Shown piece by piece: positions 24,073-30,674 of a stretch of DNA of 64,000 bases. Both the position numbers and the translations under genes were made by a program. The stretch spans positions 6,974,501-7,038,500 of the forward strand of contig NZ_CP114904.1 of NCBI RefSeq assembly GCF_027497215.1, read 5' to 3'. Every line of letters starts with the position of its first letter. Positions within the stretch are counted from its first letter, which is position 1. Source of the DNA: Micromonospora sp. WMMD812. Its GTDB lineage: Bacteria; Actinomycetota; Actinomycetes; Mycobacteriales; Micromonosporaceae. The notes under the pieces are model-generated. The model made no database searches and had not been told where the DNA came from. It saw nothing but the letters and a program-made list of their open reading frames with translations.

Positions 24073-24864
24073 CTAACTGACAGCGGCGAGATGTACCGAT
24101 GCGATGCCGACCAGCACGGCGCCGAACAGGGTGATGCCACCGGCGGCCAGGACCGGGGTCACCCGGCTGGCCAGCCGCAGCGTGGCATGCGACCGGGCGT
24201 TGCGGATGACGAGGGAACTGCCGGCGACAGCGAGGACACCGACGGCAAAGAGTACGACGGCCATACCGAGACCGAAGGTCAGCACCAGCAGCAACGCGAA
24301 GCCGGCACGGCCGAGGAACAGCCCGGTGGCCAGCACGAGAAACGCGGCAGGAGATGGCGTCAGGCCACCGGAGATACCCAGCAGGAGCAGACCAGGCCGC
24401 CTCCCGTGCTCACCGTGCTCATGACCGTGATCGTGTCCGTGCGCGTGGTCGTGGCTGTGGCTGTGGCTGTGGCTGTGATTGTGGTGGCCGCGCAGGTGAC
24501 GGCGCAGCATCCACACACCGGTGCCAAGGACGAGTGCGCCAGCGGCGATCTGTAGCCACGTGGTGAGCTGTTCCATCCGGACGATGTCGGACAGCGACAG
24601 AAACGTCCACGCGACACCGATCACCAGCACCGAGACGGTGTGCATCGCCGCGACGGACCCGCCGAGCCAGGCCGCGTCGCGGATGCGCCCCCGCGAGCCC
24701 GCGAGGTACGCCGCGGCGAGAGTCTTACCATGGCCCGGAGCGAGGGCGTGGCCGGCGCCGGCCAGGAACGCGAGCAGAAACGCCACCGCCGGCACGCCTG
24801 GCGTGTTGATGAGGTCCTGCAGCCGGTCCGAGACCGAGGTGGTCGACAAGGCCAACCCGTTCAT
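24073..24864 (-). CDS. NicO-family nickel/cobalt transporter with His-rich loop
   Basis: A 263-residue inner-membrane protein with about six hydrophobic helices. GHALAPGHGKTLAAAYL is the NicO/RcnA metal-binding helix, and GISGGLTPSPAAFLVL the second conserved one. A cytoplasmic loop of about 30 residues (around 110-140) is nearly all His with Ser, Asp and Gly, a metal-sensing or buffering loop. ATG 24864 overlaps the upstream gene's stop by four bases (ATGA). NicO members work in efflux (RcnA) or uptake of Ni/Co. Pairing with an anchored extracytoplasmic partner resembles uptake-type systems, but direction cannot be proved. Confidence 0.88.
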   Translation of the reverse strand: MNGLALSTTSVSDRLQDLINTPGVPAVAFLLAFLAGAGHALAPGHGKTLAAAYLAGSRGRIRDAAWLGGSVAAMHTVSVLVIGVAWTFLSLSDIVRMEQLTTWLQIAAGALVLGTGVWMLRRHLRGHHNHSHSHSHSHDHAHGHDHGHEHGEHGRRPGLLLLGISGGLTPSPAAFLVLATGLFLGRAGFALLLVLTFGLGMAVVLFAVGVLAVAGSSLVIRNARSHATLRLASRVTPVLAAGGITLFGAVLVGIASVHLAAVS

Positions 24865-25652
24865 GCCGCCACCCGCCGCTCTCTGCTGCTCGGGGCGGTT
24901 CGACGGGCCCGGTGCAGGCGGCGCGCTGCGATGACACACCCCACCAGCACGAGCAGAACCCCACCGATCACCGCAGCGAGTTGCGTGATCGCGCTGCGGC
25001 CCAGACTGGCGCCGGCCACTGGCGGCCCGCCGACCAGGGTCCAGGCATGAGTGTCGTCGGCGCCCTCGTACACGGCGCGCTGCCCGGTCGGGCCGGTGGC
25101 CATCGTCCGATAGGCAGGATTGAGATCGGTGAGCATCCGCACCGCGACGGTCGCCTTGGCGACCGGGCCAGGGCACGCGTAGTCGACGACGGCGCCTTTG
25201 AGATCCAGCGCCCGAACTGGCTCAACCGTGCCGGTGCACGCCCGCGCGCCGTCGGTGACGGTGATCCGTTCCAGGAGATACCGGGTGAATCGCTCGGACG
25301 CTCCGACGACACCGGGATCGGTGTACCGGTAGTCGACGGTGCCGTCGGCTCGGGCCCGGTCCGGGGGCAGCACGCCGAGGGCGACGCCGAGCGCGGTCAG
25401 GTCATCCGGCCCGCCGACCCGCCACTTCACGACGACGACATCGGGCCGCTGCTCGTCGATCGCGATGACCACCGTCTGCGGATCGCCGAACGGGTGCGCC
25501 GAAGCCCGAATGGGCGGGCACACCATCGACCCGGCCACGCCACCGGCGACGGCGAACGCCACCAGCGCGCGAATGCTGTGAACAGCCAACGAACACACTC
25601 CAGGCAGCGCAGATGTTGCAAACGGCGCCGAGTCTGTCGGGATCATGTACAC
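24861..25652 (-). CDS. Membrane-anchored extracytoplasmic partner of the NicO transporter
   Basis: A 263-residue protein with an N-terminal hydrophobic segment (about 28-45, signal or anchor), an exported domain beginning SAHPFGDPQTVVIAIDEQRP, and a C-terminal helix (about 228-247, AAVIGGVLLVLVGCVIAA) followed by basic residues. It is translationally coupled to the NicO gene. Two cysteines (ARACTGT, DYACPGP) may form a disulfide. Proteins of this plan accompany NicO/HupE-like transporters in actinobacteria and may deliver metal, which is inference. The start may be an internal GTG about 20 codons downstream. Confidence 0.7.
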   Translation of the reverse strand: MYMIPTDSAPFATSALPGVCSLAVHSIRALVAFAVAGGVAGSMVCPPIRASAHPFGDPQTVVIAIDEQRPDVVVVKWRVGGPDDLTALGVALGVLPPDRARADGTVDYRYTDPGVVGASERFTRYLLERITVTDGARACTGTVEPVRALDLKGAVVDYACPGPVAKATVAVRMLTDLNPAYRTMATGPTGQRAVYEGADDTHAWTLVGGPPVAGASLGRSAITQLAAVIGGVLLVLVGCVIAARRLHRARRTAPSSRERRVAA

Positions 25653-25858
25653 GCACAGGCTGCACCTGGCGACGAACGATGGTCGCCCGGGTGAACAATC
25701 CTCAGACTGATCTCCCAGCGTCGGTCAAAGCGGTCCAACAGGCATCTCAGCTCTCAACGACCGGCGGCGAGGGCTGACGAGACGACCGCACGGCGGCAGC
25801 GCGACGGACGGCAGCGTGGGCGGCGCGCGTCCGGCAGCTGCCGGCCCAGCCGGAAGCG

Positions 25859-26191
25859 CTACCCGAGCTTGGCCACCGTGAGCAGCACCACGGCGTCCTC
25901 GTGGGCGACCAGGCGGTGCCGCTCCTGCGGCACGATGAGCAGGTCACCCTGGCGTCCGGTCCAACTCGCCGCGGAGCCGAACAGCTCGACCCGTCCGCGC
26001 AGCACCAGCATCGAGGCCTGCCCCGGGTTCTCGTGCTCGCTCAGCTCGACGTCGGCGCGGAGTGCGATGATCGTCTGCCGGAGCGTCCGCTCGTGCCCGC
26101 CGAAGATGGTCTCCGCGCTGCGACCGGAGCCCGACGCCGCGGCCCGCTCGCCGTGCTCGCGGGCCAGCGCGTCCAGACTGTACTTCTGCAC
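25859..26191 (-). CDS. Small cupin protein
   Basis: A 110-residue single-domain cupin: VELSEHENPGQASMLVLRGRVELFG and GDLLIVPQERHRLVAHED correspond to cupin motifs 1 and 2, with histidines available for metal binding (motif 1 has only one clear His). The GTG at 26191 gives VQKYSLDALAREH, the usual start for this short family; the longer frame is Arg-rich. It probably binds a small ligand or metal. It lies behind the membrane protein and regulator genes on the same strand and may share their promoter, though 134 bases separate it from the membrane gene. Confidence 0.78.
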   Translation of the reverse strand: MQKYSLDALAREHGERAAASGSGRSAETIFGGHERTLRQTIIALRADVELSEHENPGQASMLVLRGRVELFGSAASWTGRQGDLLIVPQERHRLVAHEDAVVLLTVAKLG

Positions 26192-26325
26192 CTGTCGCCC
26201 ACCTGCCCGTCCCACCGAACGACGCCGGGCGCAACGGCGAGAGCCCAGGAGTCCCACCCGGCAGCCGGCCCAGACAGGGCGACGATACCCGTCCTGGGTC
26301 GTCGGCAGGCGCGGGTCGGCGGAAC

Positions 26326-26763
26326 CTATCCGCGCAGGCGCAGCACCAGGGAGACACCCAGCCACGCCACCATGACCAGCTTGACCGCCTCCAGGGCGAT
26401 GTAGACCAGGTGCAGGTGGGAGGCGGCCGGCTGCCCGCCGGCGATGATCTCCTGCGCCCGCCCGTCGAGCAGGGGTCGCAGGACGAAGGCCTGCGTCAGC
26501 AGCATCGCCGCGGTGACCGCGAGGAGCGTCCAGCGGGCGGCCCCGGCCGAGGCCCCGACCAGGGCCAGGGTCAGCAGGAGCAGCAGCGTCAGCTCCGCCA
26601 GGTTGAGCGCCCTGAACACCAGCCGTCCGATGCCGAGCCCGAGCGCCCGGGTGATGCCGGGCGCGCGGAACTTCAGCGGCGCCTCGATCAGCGAGATGGC
26701 CGCCACCATCCCGAACCAGATGAAGGGGATCGCGACTTGGCCCACGATCCGTAGCCTGTCCAC
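26326..26763 (-). CDS. Four-helix integral membrane protein of unknown function
   Basis: A 145-residue protein with four hydrophobic helices (VAIPFIWFGMVAAISLIEAP; LAELTLLLLLTLALVG; WTLLAVTAAMLLTQAFVL; HLVYIALEAVKLVMVAWLGV) and few loops. The GTG at 26763 is preferred over the preceding GTG because GGGAGG lies five bases upstream. The start is ten bases from the end of the winged-helix regulator gene, so the two form an operon. A conserved Glu in helix 1 and His-x-His near helix 4 could bind metal or haem, which is speculative. Confidence 0.72.
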   Translation of the reverse strand: MDRLRIVGQVAIPFIWFGMVAAISLIEAPLKFRAPGITRALGLGIGRLVFRALNLAELTLLLLLTLALVGASAGAARWTLLAVTAAMLLTQAFVLRPLLDGRAQEIIAGGQPAASHLHLVYIALEAVKLVMVAWLGVSLVLRLRG

Positions 26764-26773
26764 CACTGCCTCC

Positions 26774-27514
26774 CTACGACGCTGAGACGGTAGCCACGCA
26801 CACCCCGGGGGAGGCGAAGGGCACGAGGCCGACCGGGACGGCGCCGTCCGGTGCCACCTGGTCGGCGATGCCGCCGAGCAGACCGCGGTGGACCTCGCAC
26901 ACGACGCCGGGATATCGCCGCGCGAGGTCGAGGAACGGGCAGGAGCGCAGCTCGATCCGCTGCCCCTGCGGCGTACCCGCGCGGACCGGGTCAAAGCCGA
27001 GCTCGGTGAAGAGGGCGGTGGCCCGCCGGGCGATCCGCTCCACCCGGCCGGCGGCCGACGCCTCCGCGTCCCGCGTCGAGGCGCCCGCCGTTGACGGGTC
27101 CGCCGTCGAACGGTCCGGCGCCGCCGCGTCGAGGCTCCGGATGCTGGGCGCTGAGGCGAGCCAGGCTCGACCGGCCTGCTGTGCCGCCAGCGCGGCCGGC
27201 GGTGCGACCGACGGTCGGTCGAGGTGGGCGGCGAGGATCTCCGCGAGCAACTGGTAGCGGTCGCTAGCTGGCGCCGGCGTGCTGCTGACGTAGACGGCCT
27301 GGGGCCGACCGGGTCCGCCGCGGGGGCGCTGAGTGCGTCGCACATACCCGGCGTCGGCGAGCACGTCCAGGTGGAAACGGACGGTGTTGGGGTGCAGGCC
27401 GGTCTCGCCGGCCAGCGACACCACGTCCAGCGGTGTCCGAGCCGAGCGGAGCACCTCGAGGATGCGGCGTCGGCTGGGCACGGCGAGTGCGCCGTAGCTC
27501 ACCTGGTCGGTCAT
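26774..27514 (-). CDS. Winged-helix regulator with SufR-like cysteines
   Basis: A 246-residue regulator with an ArsR/DeoR-like N-terminal winged helix (about residues 5-85, HPNTVRFHLDVLADAGYVRR) and a C-terminal domain with RSCPFLD, VVCEVHRG and GVCVAT. Three cysteines in this arrangement recall SufR-type iron-sulfur regulators and suggest redox or NO sensing. ATG 27514 follows GGGGG. It is divergent from the truncated globin gene with only 44 bases between them; CGATG-AC-CATCG in that gap could be its operator. Function as a nitrosative-stress sensor is inferred from neighbour and cysteines. Confidence 0.8.
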   Translation of the reverse strand: MTDQVSYGALAVPSRRRILEVLRSARTPLDVVSLAGETGLHPNTVRFHLDVLADAGYVRRTQRPRGGPGRPQAVYVSSTPAPASDRYQLLAEILAAHLDRPSVAPPAALAAQQAGRAWLASAPSIRSLDAAAPDRSTADPSTAGASTRDAEASAAGRVERIARRATALFTELGFDPVRAGTPQGQRIELRSCPFLDLARRYPGVVCEVHRGLLGGIADQVAPDGAVPVGLVPFASPGVCVATVSAS

Positions 27515-27528
27515 GCCCCCAATATATA

Positions 27529-27540
27529 CGATGACCATCG
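27529..27540. promoter_or_regulatory. Palindrome in the globin/regulator intergenic gap
   Basis: CGATG-AC-CATCG, a perfect 5-base inverted repeat, sits in the 44-base gap between the divergent starts at 27514 and 27559, beside an AT-rich AATATATA that may be a -10 element. It is a candidate autoregulatory operator. Confidence 0.5.
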
Positions 27541-27558
27541 GAGAAAAGGAGGCTGCCC

Positions 27559-27981
27559 ATGCGCCGTGACATCGCCGACCGCGCCGACCTGGTTCTGGTG
27601 ATCAGTGACTTCTACGCGCGGGCGTTCGCCGACGGCCTCCTCGGCCACATCTTCGTGGAGGTCGCGAAGATGGACCTGGCGGCGCACCTGCCGATCATGT
27701 GCGACTTCTGGGAGACCGTGCTGTTCCGCACCGGCGGCTACCGGCGCAACGCCCTGGCGCTCCACGTCGACCTGCACCGTGTCGCCCCGCTCGAGCCCGA
27801 ACACTTCGCCCGCTGGCTCCAGCTCTGGCGGGCCACGATCGACGACCGGCACGAGGGCCCGCACGCCGAGCGGGCCAAGATCCAGGCGGAACGGATCGCC
27901 TGGTCGATGCAGCGCCGGCTGGCCCGGGGCACCGGCAGCGAACACGTCACCATCCGGCAGCGGGGTCCGGCACAACACTGA
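27559..27981 (+). CDS. Group III truncated haemoglobin
   Basis: A 140-residue globin of the TrHb3 (Ctb-like) class: VLVISDFYARAFADGLLGHIF, DFWETVLFRTGGYRRN, and LHVDLHRVAPLEPEHFARWL containing the proximal histidine. It binds haem in the cytoplasm and in characterised relatives handles NO or reactive oxygen. ATG 27559 follows AGGAGG. The gene is divergent from a cysteine-bearing winged-helix regulator and shares a promoter gap with it, which supports regulated expression under nitrosative or oxygen stress. Confidence 0.9.
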   Translation: MRRDIADRADLVLVISDFYARAFADGLLGHIFVEVAKMDLAAHLPIMCDFWETVLFRTGGYRRNALALHVDLHRVAPLEPEHFARWLQLWRATIDDRHEGPHAERAKIQAERIAWSMQRRLARGTGSEHVTIRQRGPAQH

Positions 27982-28109
27982 CCCGCCAGCCGCGTCGGCC
28001 AACCCGCAGTGAAAGCCGTACCCGGCGAGCTGTCACAGGGCCGAGGGCTGCCCTGTCTTGGCTGTCGACCGGATGTCATCCGGCGCCCCGGCCAACAGGA
28101 AGGCCTGTC

Positions 28110-28865
28110 ATGAAGATCGTGGTAATCGGCGGTACCGGACTCATCGGGTCGAAGCTCGTGACGAAGCTTGGCGAGCACGGCCATGAGGTGGTGGCGGCGT
28201 CACCGAACACCGGTGTCAACACCCTCACCGGCGAAGGGCTTGCGGAGGCGTTGGCAGGCGCAGCTGTAGTGATCGACGTGTCAAACTCCCCGTCCTTCGA
28301 GGACGCCGCTGTGCTGGAGTTCTTCGAGACCTCCACCCGGAACCTGCTCGCGGCGGAGGCGGCGGCCGGCGTGGGCCACCATGTCGCGCTGTCGGTGGTG
28401 GGGACCGAGCGGTTGCCCGACAGCGGCTACTTCCGGGCGAAGATCGCTCAGGAAAAGCTGATCGAGAACTCCTTGATCCCGTTCTCGATCGTGCACGCGA
28501 CGCAGTTCTTCGAGTTCACCCAGAGCATCGCCGCCGCGTCGACGGACGACGGCACCGTCAGGCTCGCCCCCGTACTCTTCCAGCCGATTGCGGGCGACGA
28601 CGTCGCCCAGGCGGTCGCACGGATCTCGGTGGCGTCGCCGTTGAACGGGAGGGCCGAGGTCGCCGGACCCGAGCAGTTGCGGATGGACGAGTTCTTCCGG
28701 AACGCCCTGGCTGCTTGTGGCGATACGCGTGAGGTGGCCACCGACCCGCACGCCCGGTACTTCGGAGCCGAGTTGAGCGAGCGGTCGCTGGTGCCGGGCG
28801 ACGGCGCGACTCTCGGCGAGATCAGGTACGCCGACTGGGCAGGCCGGACCGACTCCGGCAAGTAG
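28110..28865 (+). CDS. NmrA-like NAD(P)-binding SDR protein
   Basis: A 251-residue atypical short-chain dehydrogenase. It starts MKIVVIGGTGLIGSKLV, the Rossmann G-x-x-G-x-x-G motif, and contains YFRAKIAQEKLIENSLIPFSI, where YxxxK is replaced by a lysine-containing variant (Y-F-R-A-K), as in NmrA/NAD(P)H-binding proteins. It may be a quinone-reductase-like or redox-sensing protein. The ATG has AGGAAGG upstream. It stands alone, 128 bases after the globin gene, with a 40-base gap to the small gene at 28906. Confidence 0.85.
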   Translation: MKIVVIGGTGLIGSKLVTKLGEHGHEVVAASPNTGVNTLTGEGLAEALAGAAVVIDVSNSPSFEDAAVLEFFETSTRNLLAAEAAAGVGHHVALSVVGTERLPDSGYFRAKIAQEKLIENSLIPFSIVHATQFFEFTQSIAAASTDDGTVRLAPVLFQPIAGDDVAQAVARISVASPLNGRAEVAGPEQLRMDEFFRNALAACGDTREVATDPHARYFGAELSERSLVPGDGATLGEIRYADWAGRTDSGK

Positions 28866-28905
28866 CGCGCCGGCCGGCATCCACCCACCGACGTACGGAG
28901 GACAG

Positions 28906-29145
28906 ATGAGCACGCCCATCGGAGACAACGAGTCAATGCACGCGCTTGTGTCTTTTGTCGAGGCGGAACTGGCCATGGCCGAGTCGAGCCACCCAGCGGA
29001 GGCCGCCGACGTGCCGGTCACCGAGTGGCTGTTCGATCCGGCCGACGCCCAGCGCGACGAGGTGGGGCTCCGCAGCCTGCTCGGCGCGGTCGAGGCGCTG
29101 GAAGGTGACGCCCCGCTCGGCCCTGCCACGGGCGGACGTGCCTGA
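28906..29145 (+). CDS. Small acidic hypothetical protein
   Basis: A 79-residue protein with a good GGAGGA ribosome site before ATG 28906. It is rich in Glu, Asp and Ala (MHALVSFVEAELAMAESSHP; LRSLLGAVEALEG) and probably largely helical. No family was recognised. It lies between the NmrA-like gene and the broken ferritin-like gene on the same strand and may belong to the latter's operon. Confidence 0.5.
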   Translation: MSTPIGDNESMHALVSFVEAELAMAESSHPAEAADVPVTEWLFDPADAQRDEVGLRSLLGAVEALEGDAPLGPATGGRA

Positions 29146-29212
29146 GACACCCGCACCACGCCGACCGGCGCCGGCGGAATCCACCTCATCGACAGCCGAA
29201 GTGAGACACCAG

Positions 29213-29824
29213 ATGAACGACCTGGACCAGCGGGGGTTTTGTGCTGCTCCCGGTGCGTCGGCGCGGATCGTTTCGCTCGACGATCTCCGTGAGCACCTGC
29301 AGTGGGCGATCGAGTTGGAACACTCGACGTTGCTGCCGTACCTGTGTGCGCGGTAATCGCTTGATCCGGAGCAGAACCAGGCGGCTGTCGAGGTGGTGGG
29401 CAGCGTCTTCGCGGAGGAGATGCTCCACCTGACGCTGGCCGCGAATCTGCTCAACGCCGTCGGGGGGCGGCCGCGGCTGGACACGCCGGGGGTGCTGCCG
29501 CCGCACCCCTGGCGGCTGCCACACGGCGACCGCTCGTTGGAACTGTCGCTGCTCCCGTTCGGTCCGGACGCTCTTGACCTGTCCCTGCGGATCGAACAAC
29601 CGGCGCCGCCCGGCGCCCCGGCGGAAGGCGACGACTACCAGACCATCGGGCAGTTCTACGCCGCGATCGAGGACGGCCTGCGCGACCTGTGCGATCGGCT
29701 CGGCGAGCGGGAGTTCTTCTGCGGCGGTCCGGCTCGCCAGGTGACCGCGGCCCACTTCCGGCAGACCGCCGGGCGACTGATCGCGGTCGAAGATCTGGGG
29801 TCCGCGCCGTTCGTCATACCGTGA
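29213..29824 (+). pseudogene. Ferritin-like (iminophenyl-pyruvate dimer synthase family) gene with in-frame stop
   Basis: The frame opens at ATG 29213 (MNDLDQRGF, then LREHLQWAIELEHSTLLPYLCAR), hits TAA at 29354-29356, and continues in the same frame with SLDPEQNQAAVEVV, FAEEMLHLTLAANLLNAVGG and further recognisable sequence to 29824. The pattern is the ferritin-like VioB/RebD-related domain (E-L-E-H and E-E-M-L-H metal ligands). Relatives usually have Tyr at the stop, so one base change (TAC to TAA) explains it. The C-terminus also ends early (GSAPFVIP). A nonsense mutation plus truncation is likely; stop readthrough or sequence error cannot be excluded. Confidence 0.75.
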
Positions 29825-30050
29825 TCTGGAGGACCATCGAAACCATCCACATGGTCGCCCAGACGTCCGGACTCCTCCACATCCGCGTCAACGGCGTAGA
29901 GATCAGGAATCGTCTTCGCGCCTTGAAACCGGGGCTGTCGCGACACCAGCGCTCCGGAAGCTCGAACAGTACGGGTACTCAGTGCCGTACGCATCGGCGA
30001 TGAGTACTGAGACTCATGCCCCTGGCTGTCGGTGACGACATCTTGTTGGC

Positions 30051-30674
30051 ATGCCTTTGATCGACACCCATCGGACGGACACTGTCACGACCGTTCGCAC
30101 CAGGGACCAGGTATATCGTGCCGTCACCAGACTGCTCGCCGTTCTGCTGGTGCCCGTCGCCTACCTGGTGGCTCCTGGGCGTGCCCGCCATGCGGCCTGC
30201 CAGTGGGCTCTGTCCATGCGCTTTCCGGCCGAGGACCTGGCCGGGCTGTTGCCTGCGGCCCGGGCGGCCTTCGAGGCGGCACGCAGCCATGCGTTATGGC
30301 GGCATGGGGAACTCATCGGACTGACCTCCGGCTACCGCGACGCCGCCACACAAGCGGCGCTGTACGTCAAGGAGGTCCGGCGCAGCGGGTCGGCCGCAGC
30401 CGCTCGACGGTGGACACTGCCGCCACACGAGTCGCGTCACGTGGCAGGCACCGCCTTCGACGTGCGACCCACGGAAGGCGCTCGCTGGCTGGAGAGGTAC
30501 GGCGCGCGGTACGGCTTGTACCGCAGGTACGACAACGAGTGGTGGCACTTCGAGTACTGCCCCGAGGGGCAGCCTGAGCGGCTGCCGCATCCGGGGGCCG
30601 CGGCGACCGTCGCTGTTGCCGGAGCCGGGACCGCGCCGACCCGGGGGATCGTTCATGATCGTCACCATGATTGA
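30051..30674 (+). CDS. D-alanyl-D-alanine carboxypeptidase, VanY/M15 family
   Basis: A 207-residue protein with one N-terminal hydrophobic segment (about 26-42, LLAVLLVPVAYLVAP), placing the catalytic domain outside the membrane. Zinc ligands of peptidase family M15 are present: SRHVAGTAFDV (S-x-H-x-x-x-x-x-x-D) and EWWHFEY. SGYRDAATQAALY is also typical. It trims peptidoglycan stem peptides. The last 20 bases overlap the start of the histidine kinase gene, so the two are coupled and the kinase may sense cell-wall stress. The ribosome site before ATG 30051 is weak. Confidence 0.9.
   Translation: MPLIDTHRTDTVTTVRTRDQVYRAVTRLLAVLLVPVAYLVAPGRARHAACQWALSMRFPAEDLAGLLPAARAAFEAARSHALWRHGELIGLTSGYRDAATQAALYVKEVRRSGSAAAARRWTLPPHESRHVAGTAFDVRPTEGARWLERYGARYGLYRRYDNEWWHFEYCPEGQPERLPHPGAAATVAVAGAGTAPTRGIVHDRHHD

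Noticed and set aside
24419..24520. Short tandem repeat of GTG/TGG-like units near 24.45 kb
   Set aside because: Explained by the His-Ser/His-Asp codons of the NicO metal loop.
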